Shown: piece after piece, positions 24,059-30,762 of the stretch
Layout of the letters: every line of letters starts with the position of its first letter
How positions within the stretch are numbered: position 1 is the stretch's first letter
Source of the DNA: Prevotella sp.
GTDB lineage: Bacteria > Bacteroidota > Bacteroidia > Bacteroidales > Bacteroidaceae
NCBI GenBank assembly: GCA_017541365.1
Contig: JAFXZF010000027.1
Coordinates: forward strand, 1 to 30,762
DNA length: 30,762 nucleotides
Reading direction: 5' to 3'
Made by a program: the position numbers and the translations under genes
The notes under the pieces: model-generated
The model's input: the letters and a program-made list of their open reading frames with translations, nothing else
Told to the model about the DNA's origin: nothing
Database searches by the model: none

Positions 24059-25375
24059 ATGCTTACACTTAAACTTATCACAGAAGAGAGAGAACGAGTA
24101 ATTAAGGGTCTCGAGAAGAAGCATTTCGCTAATGCAACTGAGGCTATCGACAAGGTGCTCGACATAGACAAGAAGCGCCGTGAGGCCCAGCAGGCTCTCG
24201 ATGCCTGCCTGAGCGAGCAGAAGAAGGCTGCTGCACAGATAGGTCAGCTGATGAAGGCTGGCGATAAGGCTGCTGCAGAGCAGGCGAAAGCTGAGGTGGC
24301 GCAACTGAAGGAGAAGTCAAAGGACTACGAGGCGGAGATGGCTCAGGCTCAGCAGGAGCTGACTACCCTACTCTGCCAGATACCTAACATACCATACGAC
24401 GAGGTGCCTGAGGGTGCTACGGCTGAGGATAACAAGGTCGTAAAGAGTAATCTCAAGGAATGCGACGGCACTGACACCGTGGGCAACTGGACAGCTAACC
24501 CTGTGGTGGAGACAGCCAAGTTGCCTCACTGGGAGCTTGCCAAGAAGTATAACCTCATAGACTTTGACCTGGGTGTGAAGATTTCTGGTGCTGGTTTCCC
24601 TGTCTATGTGGGTTTGGGCGCACGTTTGCAGAGGGCTCTTATCAACTTCTTCCTCGACGAGGCTCGCAAGTCAGGATACACTGAGATTATGCCTCCAACG
24701 GTGGTGAACCAGGCTTCTGGCTATGGCACAGGACAGCTTCCTGACAAGGAGGGACAGATGTACCATTGCGAGATAGACGACCTCTACCTCATACCTACTG
24801 CTGAGGTACCTGTGACAAACATATACCGCGACGTGATACTGGATGAGAGCGAACTGCCTATCAAGAACTGCGCCTACACGCAGTGCTTCCGCAGGGAGGC
24901 TGGCTCATACGGCAAGGACGTGCGCGGACTGAACCGTCTGCATGAGTTCTCAAAGATTGAGATCGTGCGCATAGACAAGCCTGAGCATTCCAAGGAATCA
25001 CACAAGGAGATGCTGGAGCACGTAGAGGGACTGCTGAAGAAACTGGAGCTGCCTTACCGCATACTGCTGCTCTGTGGCGGCGACCAGTCGTTCACCTCTT
25101 CTATATGCTACGACTTCGAGGTTTATTCTGAGGCTCAGAAGCGTTGGCTGGAGGTTTCATCAGTTTCCAACTTCGACACATATCAGGCTAACCGCCTGAA
25201 GTGTCGCTATCGCAACAAGGAGACGAAGAAGACTGAGCTCTGCCACACTCTGAACGGTTCGGCTCTGGCTCTGCCTCGCATCGTGGCTGCCATACTGGAG
25301 AACAACCAGACAGAGGACGGCATCAAGGTGCCAAAGGTGCTGGTTCCTTATATGGGATGCGAAATCATTAAATAA
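24059..25375 (+). CDS. serS: Seryl-tRNA synthetase
   Basis: Charges tRNA-Ser (and tRNA-Sec where present) with serine in the cytoplasm. The 438-residue protein begins with the long antiparallel coiled-coil arm that grips the tRNA (residues about 5-110, Ala/Glu/Lys-rich). The class II core follows, with motif 1 around PPTVVNQASGYGTGQLPD, motif 2 FRREAGSYGKDVRGLNRLHEF near residue 278, and motif 3 NGSALALPRIVAAILENNQ near residue 398. It is the first housekeeping gene past the accessory island and is followed after 20 bp by the NfnAB-like gene. Confidence 0.97.
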   Translation: MLTLKLITEERERVIKGLEKKHFANATEAIDKVLDIDKKRREAQQALDACLSEQKKAAAQIGQLMKAGDKAAAEQAKAEVAQLKEKSKDYEAEMAQAQQELTTLLCQIPNIPYDEVPEGATAEDNKVVKSNLKECDGTDTVGNWTANPVVETAKLPHWELAKKYNLIDFDLGVKISGAGFPVYVGLGARLQRALINFFLDEARKSGYTEIMPPTVVNQASGYGTGQLPDKEGQMYHCEIDDLYLIPTAEVPVTNIYRDVILDESELPIKNCAYTQCFRREAGSYGKDVRGLNRLHEFSKIEIVRIDKPEHSKESHKEMLEHVEGLLKKLELPYRILLLCGGDQSFTSSICYDFEVYSEAQKRWLEVSSVSNFDTYQANRLKCRYRNKETKKTELCHTLNGSALALPRIVAAILENNQTEDGIKVPKVLVPYMGCEIIK

Positions 25376-25395
25376 AGATATAACACAAAAACATT

Positions 25396-27741
25396 ATGTT
25401 CAAGATTGTAACCAAGAAGCAATTCTCTGAAAAGGTGTTCCTTTTCGAGATTGAGGCTCCGCTGATAGCTAAGAGCCGTAAGCCTGGCAACTTTGTCATT
25501 GTGCGTGTGGACAAGCACAGCGAGCGTATGCCGCTGACCATTGCAGATGCTGACATAGAGCGTGGCACTATCACATTGGTAATTCAGGAAGTGGGATTGT
25601 CATCAACTAAGTTGTGTAACCTCAACGTGGGCGATGAAGTGGCTGACGTAGTGGGACCTCTGGGCAACCCGACACACATTGAGAAGTTTGGCACCGTTAT
25701 CTGCGCCTGTGGTGGCGTGGGAGCTGCTCCTATGCTGCCTATCGTTCGCGGACTGAAGGCCGCTGGCAACAGGGTGCTCACCGTACTGGCTGGTCGTACT
25801 GCCGAACTGGTGATACTCGAAGACGAACTGCGTGCTTCTTCTGATGAGCTCATCATCATGACTGATGACGGCTCAAAGGGCGAGAAGGGCGTAGTGACCA
25901 TCGGCATTGAGAAGTTTGCCGAGCAGGAGCACATCGACAAGGCATTTGCCATCGGCCCTCCTATAATGATGAAGTTCTCTTGTCTGACAACACAGAAGTA
26001 CGGCATCTCTACCGACGTTTCTCTGAACACCATCATGGTGGATGGTACGGGTATGTGTGGTGCATGTCGTCTGACTATCGGTGGCAAAACCAAGTTTGTC
26101 TGCATCGACGGACCTGAGTTTGACGGTGCCCTCGTTGATTGGGACGAGATGTTCAAGCGCATGGGAACCTTCAAGAAGGCTGAGCTCGACGAGATGGAGC
26201 ACTATGCAGAGCATGTGTATAGCGACTCTGAGACGGGCAAGGCTGAGAAGACTGACGTCACAATGGACGTAGAGCCCACCAACGACTCTATCGAGGTGCT
26301 GACCGACCGCAAGGCTCCTTGGCGTGAAGAGCTCCGCAAGAGCATGAAGCCAAAGGAGCGCACAGCCATAGAGCGCGTGAAGATGCCTGAACTCGACCCT
26401 GTATATCGTGCTACCACCCGTGCTGAGGAGGTGAACATTGGTCTGACCAAGGAGATGGCACTGACTGAGGCTAAGCGCTGTCTGGACTGCGCCAACCCAT
26501 CATGTGTAGAGGGCTGTCCTGTTAATATCAACATTCCTTCATTCATCAAGAATATAGAGCGCGGACAGTTCTTAGCTGCTGCTAAGGTGCTGAAGAACAC
26601 TTCTGCCCTGCCTGCTGTCTGTGGTCGTGTTTGTCCTCAGGAGAAGCAGTGTGAGAGCAAGTGTATCCACCTGAAGATGAACGAGCCTGCTGTGGCTATA
26701 GGCTATCTGGAGCGCTTCGCAGCTGACTACGAACGCCAGTCTGGTCAGATGTCTCTGCCTGAGATAGCACCATCTAACGGCATCAAGATTGCTGTGGTGG
26801 GTTCTGGTCCTGCAGGACTTTCTTTCGCTGGCGATATGGTGAAGAAGGGCTATGACGTATATGTGTTTGAGGCTCTGCACGAGATTGGCGGTGTGCTCAA
26901 ATACGGTATCCCTGAGTTCCGTCTGCCTAACGCAATCGTTGACGTAGAGATAGAGAACCTCCGCAAGATGGGTGTTCACTTCCAGACTGACGTCATCATC
27001 GGCAAGACCATTTCTGTTGACCAGTTGGAGAAGTCTGGCTTTAAGGGCATCTTCGTGGGTTCAGGCGCTGGTCTGCCTAACTTCATGAACATCCCTGGCG
27101 AGAATCTCATCAACATCATGTCTTCTAACGAGTACCTCACTCGTGTGAACCTCATGGATGCTGCCAACCCAAAGACCGATACCCCAATGAATCTGGGCAA
27201 GAACGTCCTCGTTGTAGGTGGTGGTAACACTGCTATGGACTCTTGCCGCACGGCTAAGCGTCTGGGTGCTAACGTAACACTCGTATATCGTCGTTCTGAG
27301 GCTGAGATGCCTGCTCGTCTTGAGGAGGTGAAGCACGCTAAGGAGGAGGGTATCAACTTCCTCACTCTGCACAACCCAGCTGAGTACATAGGCGATGAGA
27401 AGGGTGCAGTAAGCAAGGCAGTGCTCGAGGTTATGAAGCTTGGCGAGCCTGATGCTTCAGGACGTCGCTCTCCAGAACCAACTGGCGAAAAGATCACCAT
27501 CGACGTTGACCAGGTAGTAGTGGCTGTAGGTGTATCTCCTAACCCACTCGTTCCTACTTCTATCAAGGGACTGGAACTGGGCAGGAAGAACACCATAGCC
27601 GTTGGCGACGACATGCAGTCATCACGCCCAATGCTCTTCGCTGGTGGTGACATAGTACGTGGCGGTGCTACCGTTATCCTCGCTATGGGTGACGGACGCA
27701 AGGCTGCTGCCAACATGCACGAAGCACTGCAGGCTAAGTAA
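25396..27741 (+). CDS. NfnAB-like fused ferredoxin-NADP+ oxidoreductase (SudAB/GltD type)
   Basis: A 781-residue fusion of the two subunits of NADH-dependent reduced ferredoxin:NADP+ oxidoreductase (also annotated as sulfide dehydrogenase or DHOD electron-transfer subunit plus GltD). Residues 1-280 form a ferredoxin-reductase-like FAD/NAD module (CACGGVGAAPMLPIVRGLK) with a [2Fe-2S] site (GTGMCGACRLTIGGKTKFVC). After a linker, the GltD-like part has two [4Fe-4S] motifs (CLDCANPSCVEGCP near 362, then CGRVCPQEKQCESKC), the first dinucleotide fold VVGSGPAGLSFAG near 467 and a second, VVGGGNTAMDSCRTA, near 606. It probably couples ferredoxin, NADH and NADPH pools, and ferredoxin is also the product partner of the PFOR in this window. 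A strong terminator follows. Confidence 0.92.
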   Translation: MFKIVTKKQFSEKVFLFEIEAPLIAKSRKPGNFVIVRVDKHSERMPLTIADADIERGTITLVIQEVGLSSTKLCNLNVGDEVADVVGPLGNPTHIEKFGTVICACGGVGAAPMLPIVRGLKAAGNRVLTVLAGRTAELVILEDELRASSDELIIMTDDGSKGEKGVVTIGIEKFAEQEHIDKAFAIGPPIMMKFSCLTTQKYGISTDVSLNTIMVDGTGMCGACRLTIGGKTKFVCIDGPEFDGALVDWDEMFKRMGTFKKAELDEMEHYAEHVYSDSETGKAEKTDVTMDVEPTNDSIEVLTDRKAPWREELRKSMKPKERTAIERVKMPELDPVYRATTRAEEVNIGLTKEMALTEAKRCLDCANPSCVEGCPVNINIPSFIKNIERGQFLAAAKVLKNTSALPAVCGRVCPQEKQCESKCIHLKMNEPAVAIGYLERFAADYERQSGQMSLPEIAPSNGIKIAVVGSGPAGLSFAGDMVKKGYDVYVFEALHEIGGVLKYGIPEFRLPNAIVDVEIENLRKMGVHFQTDVIIGKTISVDQLEKSGFKGIFVGSGAGLPNFMNIPGENLINIMSSNEYLTRVNLMDAANPKTDTPMNLGKNVLVVGGGNTAMDSCRTAKRLGANVTLVYRRSEAEMPARLEEVKHAKEEGINFLTLHNPAEYIGDEKGAVSKAVLEVMKLGEPDASGRRSPEPTGEKITIDVDQVVVAVGVSPNPLVPTSIKGLELGRKNTIAVGDDMQSSRPMLFAGGDIVRGGATVILAMGDGRKAAANMHEALQAK

Positions 27742-27758
27742 TACAACACAAAAGAATA

Positions 27759-27815
27759 AGTCCATAGCTGAGCACACTTCACATTAGTGAAAACACTGCT
27801 CGCTATGGACTTTTT
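27759..27815 (+). terminator. Intrinsic terminator of the serS-nfn unit
   Basis: AGTCCATAGC-T-GAGCA (27759-27774) pairs with TGCTCGCTATGGACT (27797-27811), 15 pairs with one bulged T, followed by TTTTT. It lies 17 bp behind the stop codon. Confidence 0.9.
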
Positions 27816-27887
27816 ACTAACTCCCACCCTCCCAAAGAAGAGGAAGCATTGCTGAAAACCTATATAACTTTAACACATAACTAAAGA

Positions 27888-28775
27888 ATGATACCTCCCT
27901 CAGAACTTCCCATCAATGCCGACGGCAGCGTATTTCACCTGCATCTGCGACCAGAGCAACTGGCAGAACGCATAATACTCGTAGGCGATCCCGACAGGGT
28001 AAAGACGGTTGCCTCGTTCTTCGACAGTGTAGAATGTGATGTCCAGTCACGAGAGTTTCACACTATCACCGGCTCCTACAAAGGAAAGCGCATCTCGTGT
28101 GTCTCTACAGGTATAGGATGCGACAACATCGACATAGTGATGACGGAACTCGATGCACTTGTCAATATCGACCTCGAGCAACGTCAGTTTAAGACTGACC
28201 ACACCACCCTCACATTGGTGCGCCTCGGCACTTGCGGCGGCATACAGCCCTACACCCCACTCGGCTCGTTCATAGCCAGCGTCAAGAGCATCGGTTTCGA
28301 CGGATTGCTAAACTACTACGAGGGACGTGATGAGGTGTGCGACCTCGAACTCGAAGAGGCTTTCTGCAAGCACATGAAGTGGAACCCCAAGAAGGGTGCG
28401 CCATACGTGGCTGTTGCTGATAAGGAACTCATCGACCGTGTGGCAGCAAGCGACATGATTAGGGGCATCACTATTTCTTGCGGAGGATTCTACGGTCCGC
28501 AGGGACGCTTCGTGCGACTCATCCCTCAGGACTACGAGCAAAATCTAAAGGTTGAGACCTTCTCCTACATCGACCCCCTCCATCCCGATGCCCCACCACT
28601 CGAGATATGCAATTTCGAGATGGAGTCATCAGCCGTAGCAGGCATGTCGGCCCTCCTCGGCCATAAGGCTATGACCTGCTGCATGGTAGTAGCCAACCGC
28701 TACACCATGGAAATGGATACAGGATACAAATCCACCATCGACAACCTCATACAGATCGTCTTGGAAAGAATATAA
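27888..28775 (+). CDS. udp: Uridine phosphorylase-like nucleoside phosphorylase
   Basis: Phosphorolysis of uridine (or a related nucleoside) to the base and ribose 1-phosphate in nucleoside salvage. The 295-residue protein is of the PNP/UDP family: the phosphate loop ILVGDPDRVKTVASFF near residue 30, VSTGIGCDNIDIVMTELDAL near 75, LVRLGTCGGIQ near 108, and the substrate-binding NFEMESSAVAGMSALLG near 245. Bacteroidetes members are a little longer than the ~250-residue E. coli enzyme. Substrate choice between uridine and purine nucleosides cannot be fixed from the motifs alone. It lies behind a strong terminator and must have its own promoter, which I could not identify with confidence. Confidence 0.88.
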   Translation: MIPPSELPINADGSVFHLHLRPEQLAERIILVGDPDRVKTVASFFDSVECDVQSREFHTITGSYKGKRISCVSTGIGCDNIDIVMTELDALVNIDLEQRQFKTDHTTLTLVRLGTCGGIQPYTPLGSFIASVKSIGFDGLLNYYEGRDEVCDLELEEAFCKHMKWNPKKGAPYVAVADKELIDRVAASDMIRGITISCGGFYGPQGRFVRLIPQDYEQNLKVETFSYIDPLHPDAPPLEICNFEMESSAVAGMSALLGHKAMTCCMVVANRYTMEMDTGYKSTIDNLIQIVLERI

Positions 28776-28793
28776 AACTGTCAGCAAAGCTTC

Positions 28794-28870
28794 TTGAACC
28801 AGCACCGTAGGTGCGTTTGAACCACTCTTAAACTCCCCTTGAACCAGCTCGCACGAGCGAGCGTTTGAAC
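28794..28870. repeat. Two copies of a ~31-bp palindrome-centred repeat
   Basis: Each unit begins TTGAACCAGC and ends GCGTTTGAAC (28794-28823 and 28839-28870), with a different short palindrome in the middle: GCACC-gta-GGTGC in the first and GCTCG-cac-CGAGC-like in the second. The conserved ends with variable self-complementary centres resemble short interspersed repeats rather than a terminator. They are followed by tandem TCAATCT units (about 28872-28890). Confidence 0.65.
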
Positions 28871-28895
28871 TTTCAATCTTCAATCTTCAATAAAA

Positions 28896-29264
28896 TTGAA
28901 CGCCCTCTACACCATAGCCCTACTCATCCTCAGCAACGTCTTCATGACATTTGCATGGTACGGGCACCTAAAACTGCAGCAAAGCGGCATATCCACACAC
29001 TGGCCGCTACTGCTCGTCATAGCATTTTCATGGCTCATAGCTTTCTTTGAATACTGCTGCCAAGTACCTGCCAACCGTATCGGATTCATAGGCAATGGAG
29101 GCCCCTTCTCGTTAGTACAGCTAAAGGTAATACAAGAATGTGTGTCGCTCGTCGTCTTTGCCATACTGGCAAACATAATGTTTCAGCACGAAAGTCTGCA
29201 TTGGAACCACGCAGCAGCATTTCTATGCCTCGTTGCCGCCGTCTATTTCGTCTTCATGAAGTAA
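28896..29264 (+). CDS. DUF486 family small membrane protein, TTG start
   Basis: A 122-residue protein with four membrane helices, matching the DUF486 family of the drug/metabolite transporter superfamily (LILSNVFMTFAWYGHLK at the start, FFEYCCQVPANRIGF in the middle, QLKVIQECVSLVVFA, then the C-terminal helix). Its substrate is unknown. The start must be TTG at 28896: the frame is closed by TGA at 28866-28868, the codons between contain no ATG or GTG, and the first internal ATG (codon 17) would remove most of the conserved first helix. Confidence 0.82.
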   Translation: MNALYTIALLILSNVFMTFAWYGHLKLQQSGISTHWPLLLVIAFSWLIAFFEYCCQVPANRIGFIGNGGPFSLVQLKVIQECVSLVVFAILANIMFQHESLHWNHAAAFLCLVAAVYFVFMK

Positions 29265-29278
29265 TTTAGAATTTAGGT

Positions 29279-30637
29279 TTGAGATTTGAGTATACCATAT
29301 GCGCACTTGCCACTCCCCCAGCTGGAGCACTCGCCATAATACGAGTGTCAGGAGCAAGAAGTCTTTGCATCGTATCTGATATCTTCAGCAAGAATATCAC
29401 CGATGCAAAAGGCTACACCATGCATTACGGCAACATACTCGACAAAGACGGCACACGGATAGACGAAGTACTCATTACCGTTTTTCGTGCCCCACACTCT
29501 TACACTGGCGAAGACAGCGTAGAAATATCATGTCATGGTTCACGCTATATAGTAAATAAAGTATTGGAAAGGCTCGTGAACAATGGATGCCACATGGCAG
29601 AACCAGGCGAATACACTATGCGTGCCTATCTCAACGGGAAAATGGACCTCTCGCAGGCTGAGGCAGTAGCAGACCTCATAGCCTCAACAAACAAAGCAAC
29701 ACACCAACTTGCCATGAACCAGCTACGAGGACACTACTCAACAAAACTGGTACAACTGAGAGAACAACTGCTCAAACTGACATCTCTATTAGAACTGGAA
29801 CTCGACTTCTCAGACCATGAAGAGTTGGAATTTGCCGACCGTTCGGAACTTATCACCTTAGCAAAGCTAATTGACGAGCACATAACAACACTATACAAGT
29901 CATTTGAAACAGGGCAGGCAATAAAACAAGGCATTCCCGTAGCAATAACAGGAAAGACAAACGTGGGTAAATCCACATTGCTCAATGCACTGCTCAACGA
30001 CGAGAGAGCTATCGTGTCTGACATACACGGCACCACACGCGACACCATCGAAGACACCATCGACATTCATGGCGCAACCTTCCGCTTTATTGATACGGCA
30101 GGCATACGCCAGACCTCTGACACCGTAGAGCAAATAGGCATTGAGCGCACCTACCAAGCCATCAGAAAAGCAAACATCATCATTTGGATGGTTGATCAAG
30201 AGCCCACACAAAAAGAGCTCCACGAAATGACAGCATTATGCAAAGACAAAGCCGTCATTCCTGTGTTCAACAAGTCCGACATCAAAGAAATCACAAATCT
30301 TCATTTTTCAATTTCCGATACTCAAATATTAAGACTCAGCGCAAAAAAAGGAACAGGCATAGAAAACCTGAAAAATGAAATATACAAACAAGCACATCTG
30401 GACAGTCTGATGACAAACGAAGTCATCGTCACCAATGCCCGTCACTATGACGCACTACTCCGTGCCCACGAAAGCATACAACACGTCATTAACGGACTTC
30501 AAGATCAAATCACAGGCGACCTCCTCGCCGAAGACCTGCGCCAAGCCCTCTCCATACTCTCTGAAATCACCGGCGGCCAAATAACCCCACAAGAAACCCT
30601 TAACAACATCTTCTCACATTTCTGCGTGGGAAAGTGA
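29279..30637 (+). CDS. mnmE: tRNA modification GTPase MnmE, TTG start
   Basis: With MnmG it adds the carboxymethylaminomethyl (or aminomethyl) group to uridine 34 of certain tRNAs. The 452-residue protein has the formyl-THF-binding N-terminal domain (TICALATPPAGALAIIRVSG), a helical domain into which the Ras-like G domain is inserted (P-loop ITGKTNVGKSTLLNAL near residue 225, GTTRDT, DTAGIRQTSD near 272, NKSD near 332), and the C-terminal FCVGK with the catalytic cysteine. The start is TTG at 29279: TAG closes the frame at 29267-29269 and only three codons lie between. The nearby ATG at 29298 is out of frame. It follows the DUF486 gene by 14 bp. Confidence 0.95.
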   Translation: MRFEYTICALATPPAGALAIIRVSGARSLCIVSDIFSKNITDAKGYTMHYGNILDKDGTRIDEVLITVFRAPHSYTGEDSVEISCHGSRYIVNKVLERLVNNGCHMAEPGEYTMRAYLNGKMDLSQAEAVADLIASTNKATHQLAMNQLRGHYSTKLVQLREQLLKLTSLLELELDFSDHEELEFADRSELITLAKLIDEHITTLYKSFETGQAIKQGIPVAITGKTNVGKSTLLNALLNDERAIVSDIHGTTRDTIEDTIDIHGATFRFIDTAGIRQTSDTVEQIGIERTYQAIRKANIIIWMVDQEPTQKELHEMTALCKDKAVIPVFNKSDIKEITNLHFSISDTQILRLSAKKGTGIENLKNEIYKQAHLDSLMTNEVIVTNARHYDALLRAHESIQHVINGLQDQITGDLLAEDLRQALSILSEITGGQITPQETLNNIFSHFCVGK

Positions 30638-30650
30638 TTTTCTATACTAT

Positions 30651-30714
30651 CTGCAAAATAAAGACCTTTAAACTGCATATTTTCAATCGTTATTGCATAT
30701 GGTCATTTTTGCAG
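30651..30714. repeat. Imperfect inverted repeat behind mnmE
   Basis: CTGCAAAATAAAGACC (30651-30666) and GGTCATTTTTGCAG (30701-30714) are complementary except for a short bulge, around a 34-nt A/T-rich loop that itself holds two GCATAT copies. It begins 13 bp after the mnmE stop codon. It may be a terminator-like 3' hairpin; no gene is seen from here to the window end. Confidence 0.4.
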
Positions 30715-30762
30715 ATTATTTCTTTTTAACTTATGGGGGTTATCCAATAGAAGTTATCGGAA

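Noticed and set aside
26976..27827. 283-codon minus-strand frame
   Set aside because: Antisense to the GltD-like half of the NfnAB-like gene; Ser/Thr/Pro-rich composition typical of a shadow frame, and it runs into the terminator.

Overview
The window looks like a chromosomal piece of a Bacteroidales bacterium, most likely Prevotella or a close relative. The evidence is the gene order of the F-type ATP synthase operon (beta-epsilon-small membrane protein-a-c-b-delta-alpha-gamma), the Bacteroidetes-type promoters (TTTG/CTTG, 19-20 bp, TAnnTTTG) before many genes, the fused NfnAB-like oxidoreductase, an HU-HIG type DNA-binding protein, and the BT4734-like primase/VapE pair. No tRNA, rRNA, CRISPR array, integrase or transposase was seen.

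Region 1 (1-11.7 kb, minus strand) is energy metabolism. It holds the N-terminal four fifths of pyruvate:ferredoxin oxidoreductase (cut by the window edge), a solitary AAA+ ATPase, and the complete nine-gene ATP synthase operon with a near-consensus promoter and a terminator. Region 2 (11.7-15.7 kb, plus strand) starts with a candidate small RNA of about 80 nt, which has its own promoter and a strong terminator. An NhaD-type Na+/H+ antiporter, 6-phosphofructokinase and a secreted GH28 glycosidase follow.

Region 3 (15.8-23.7 kb) is an accessory island. On the minus strand it carries an HU-like protein, a VapE-type helicase, a primase-like protein and a 393-residue protein I do not recognise. 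The intergenic spaces are rich in structure: a multi-stem inverted repeat directly behind vapE, a degenerate tandem repeat in the HU leader, and reiterated TTTTTAC motifs between the primase gene and the unknown gene. On the plus strand there is a promoter, then about 310 nt of highly self-complementary leader, then an EcoRI-family adenine methyltransferase translationally coupled to a DUF262-HNH nuclease. This looks like a compact restriction-modification or defence locus with an RNA-structured leader, and it is the best candidate here for an undescribed system. A decayed toxin-antitoxin locus (antitoxin intact, PIN toxin reduced to its C-terminal part) closes the island.

Region 4 (24-30.7 kb, plus strand) returns to housekeeping genes: seryl-tRNA synthetase, the NfnAB-like fusion, uridine phosphorylase, a DUF486 membrane protein and MnmE. 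The last two appear to start at TTG.

All family assignments come from recognising motifs by eye. No database or folding program was run.
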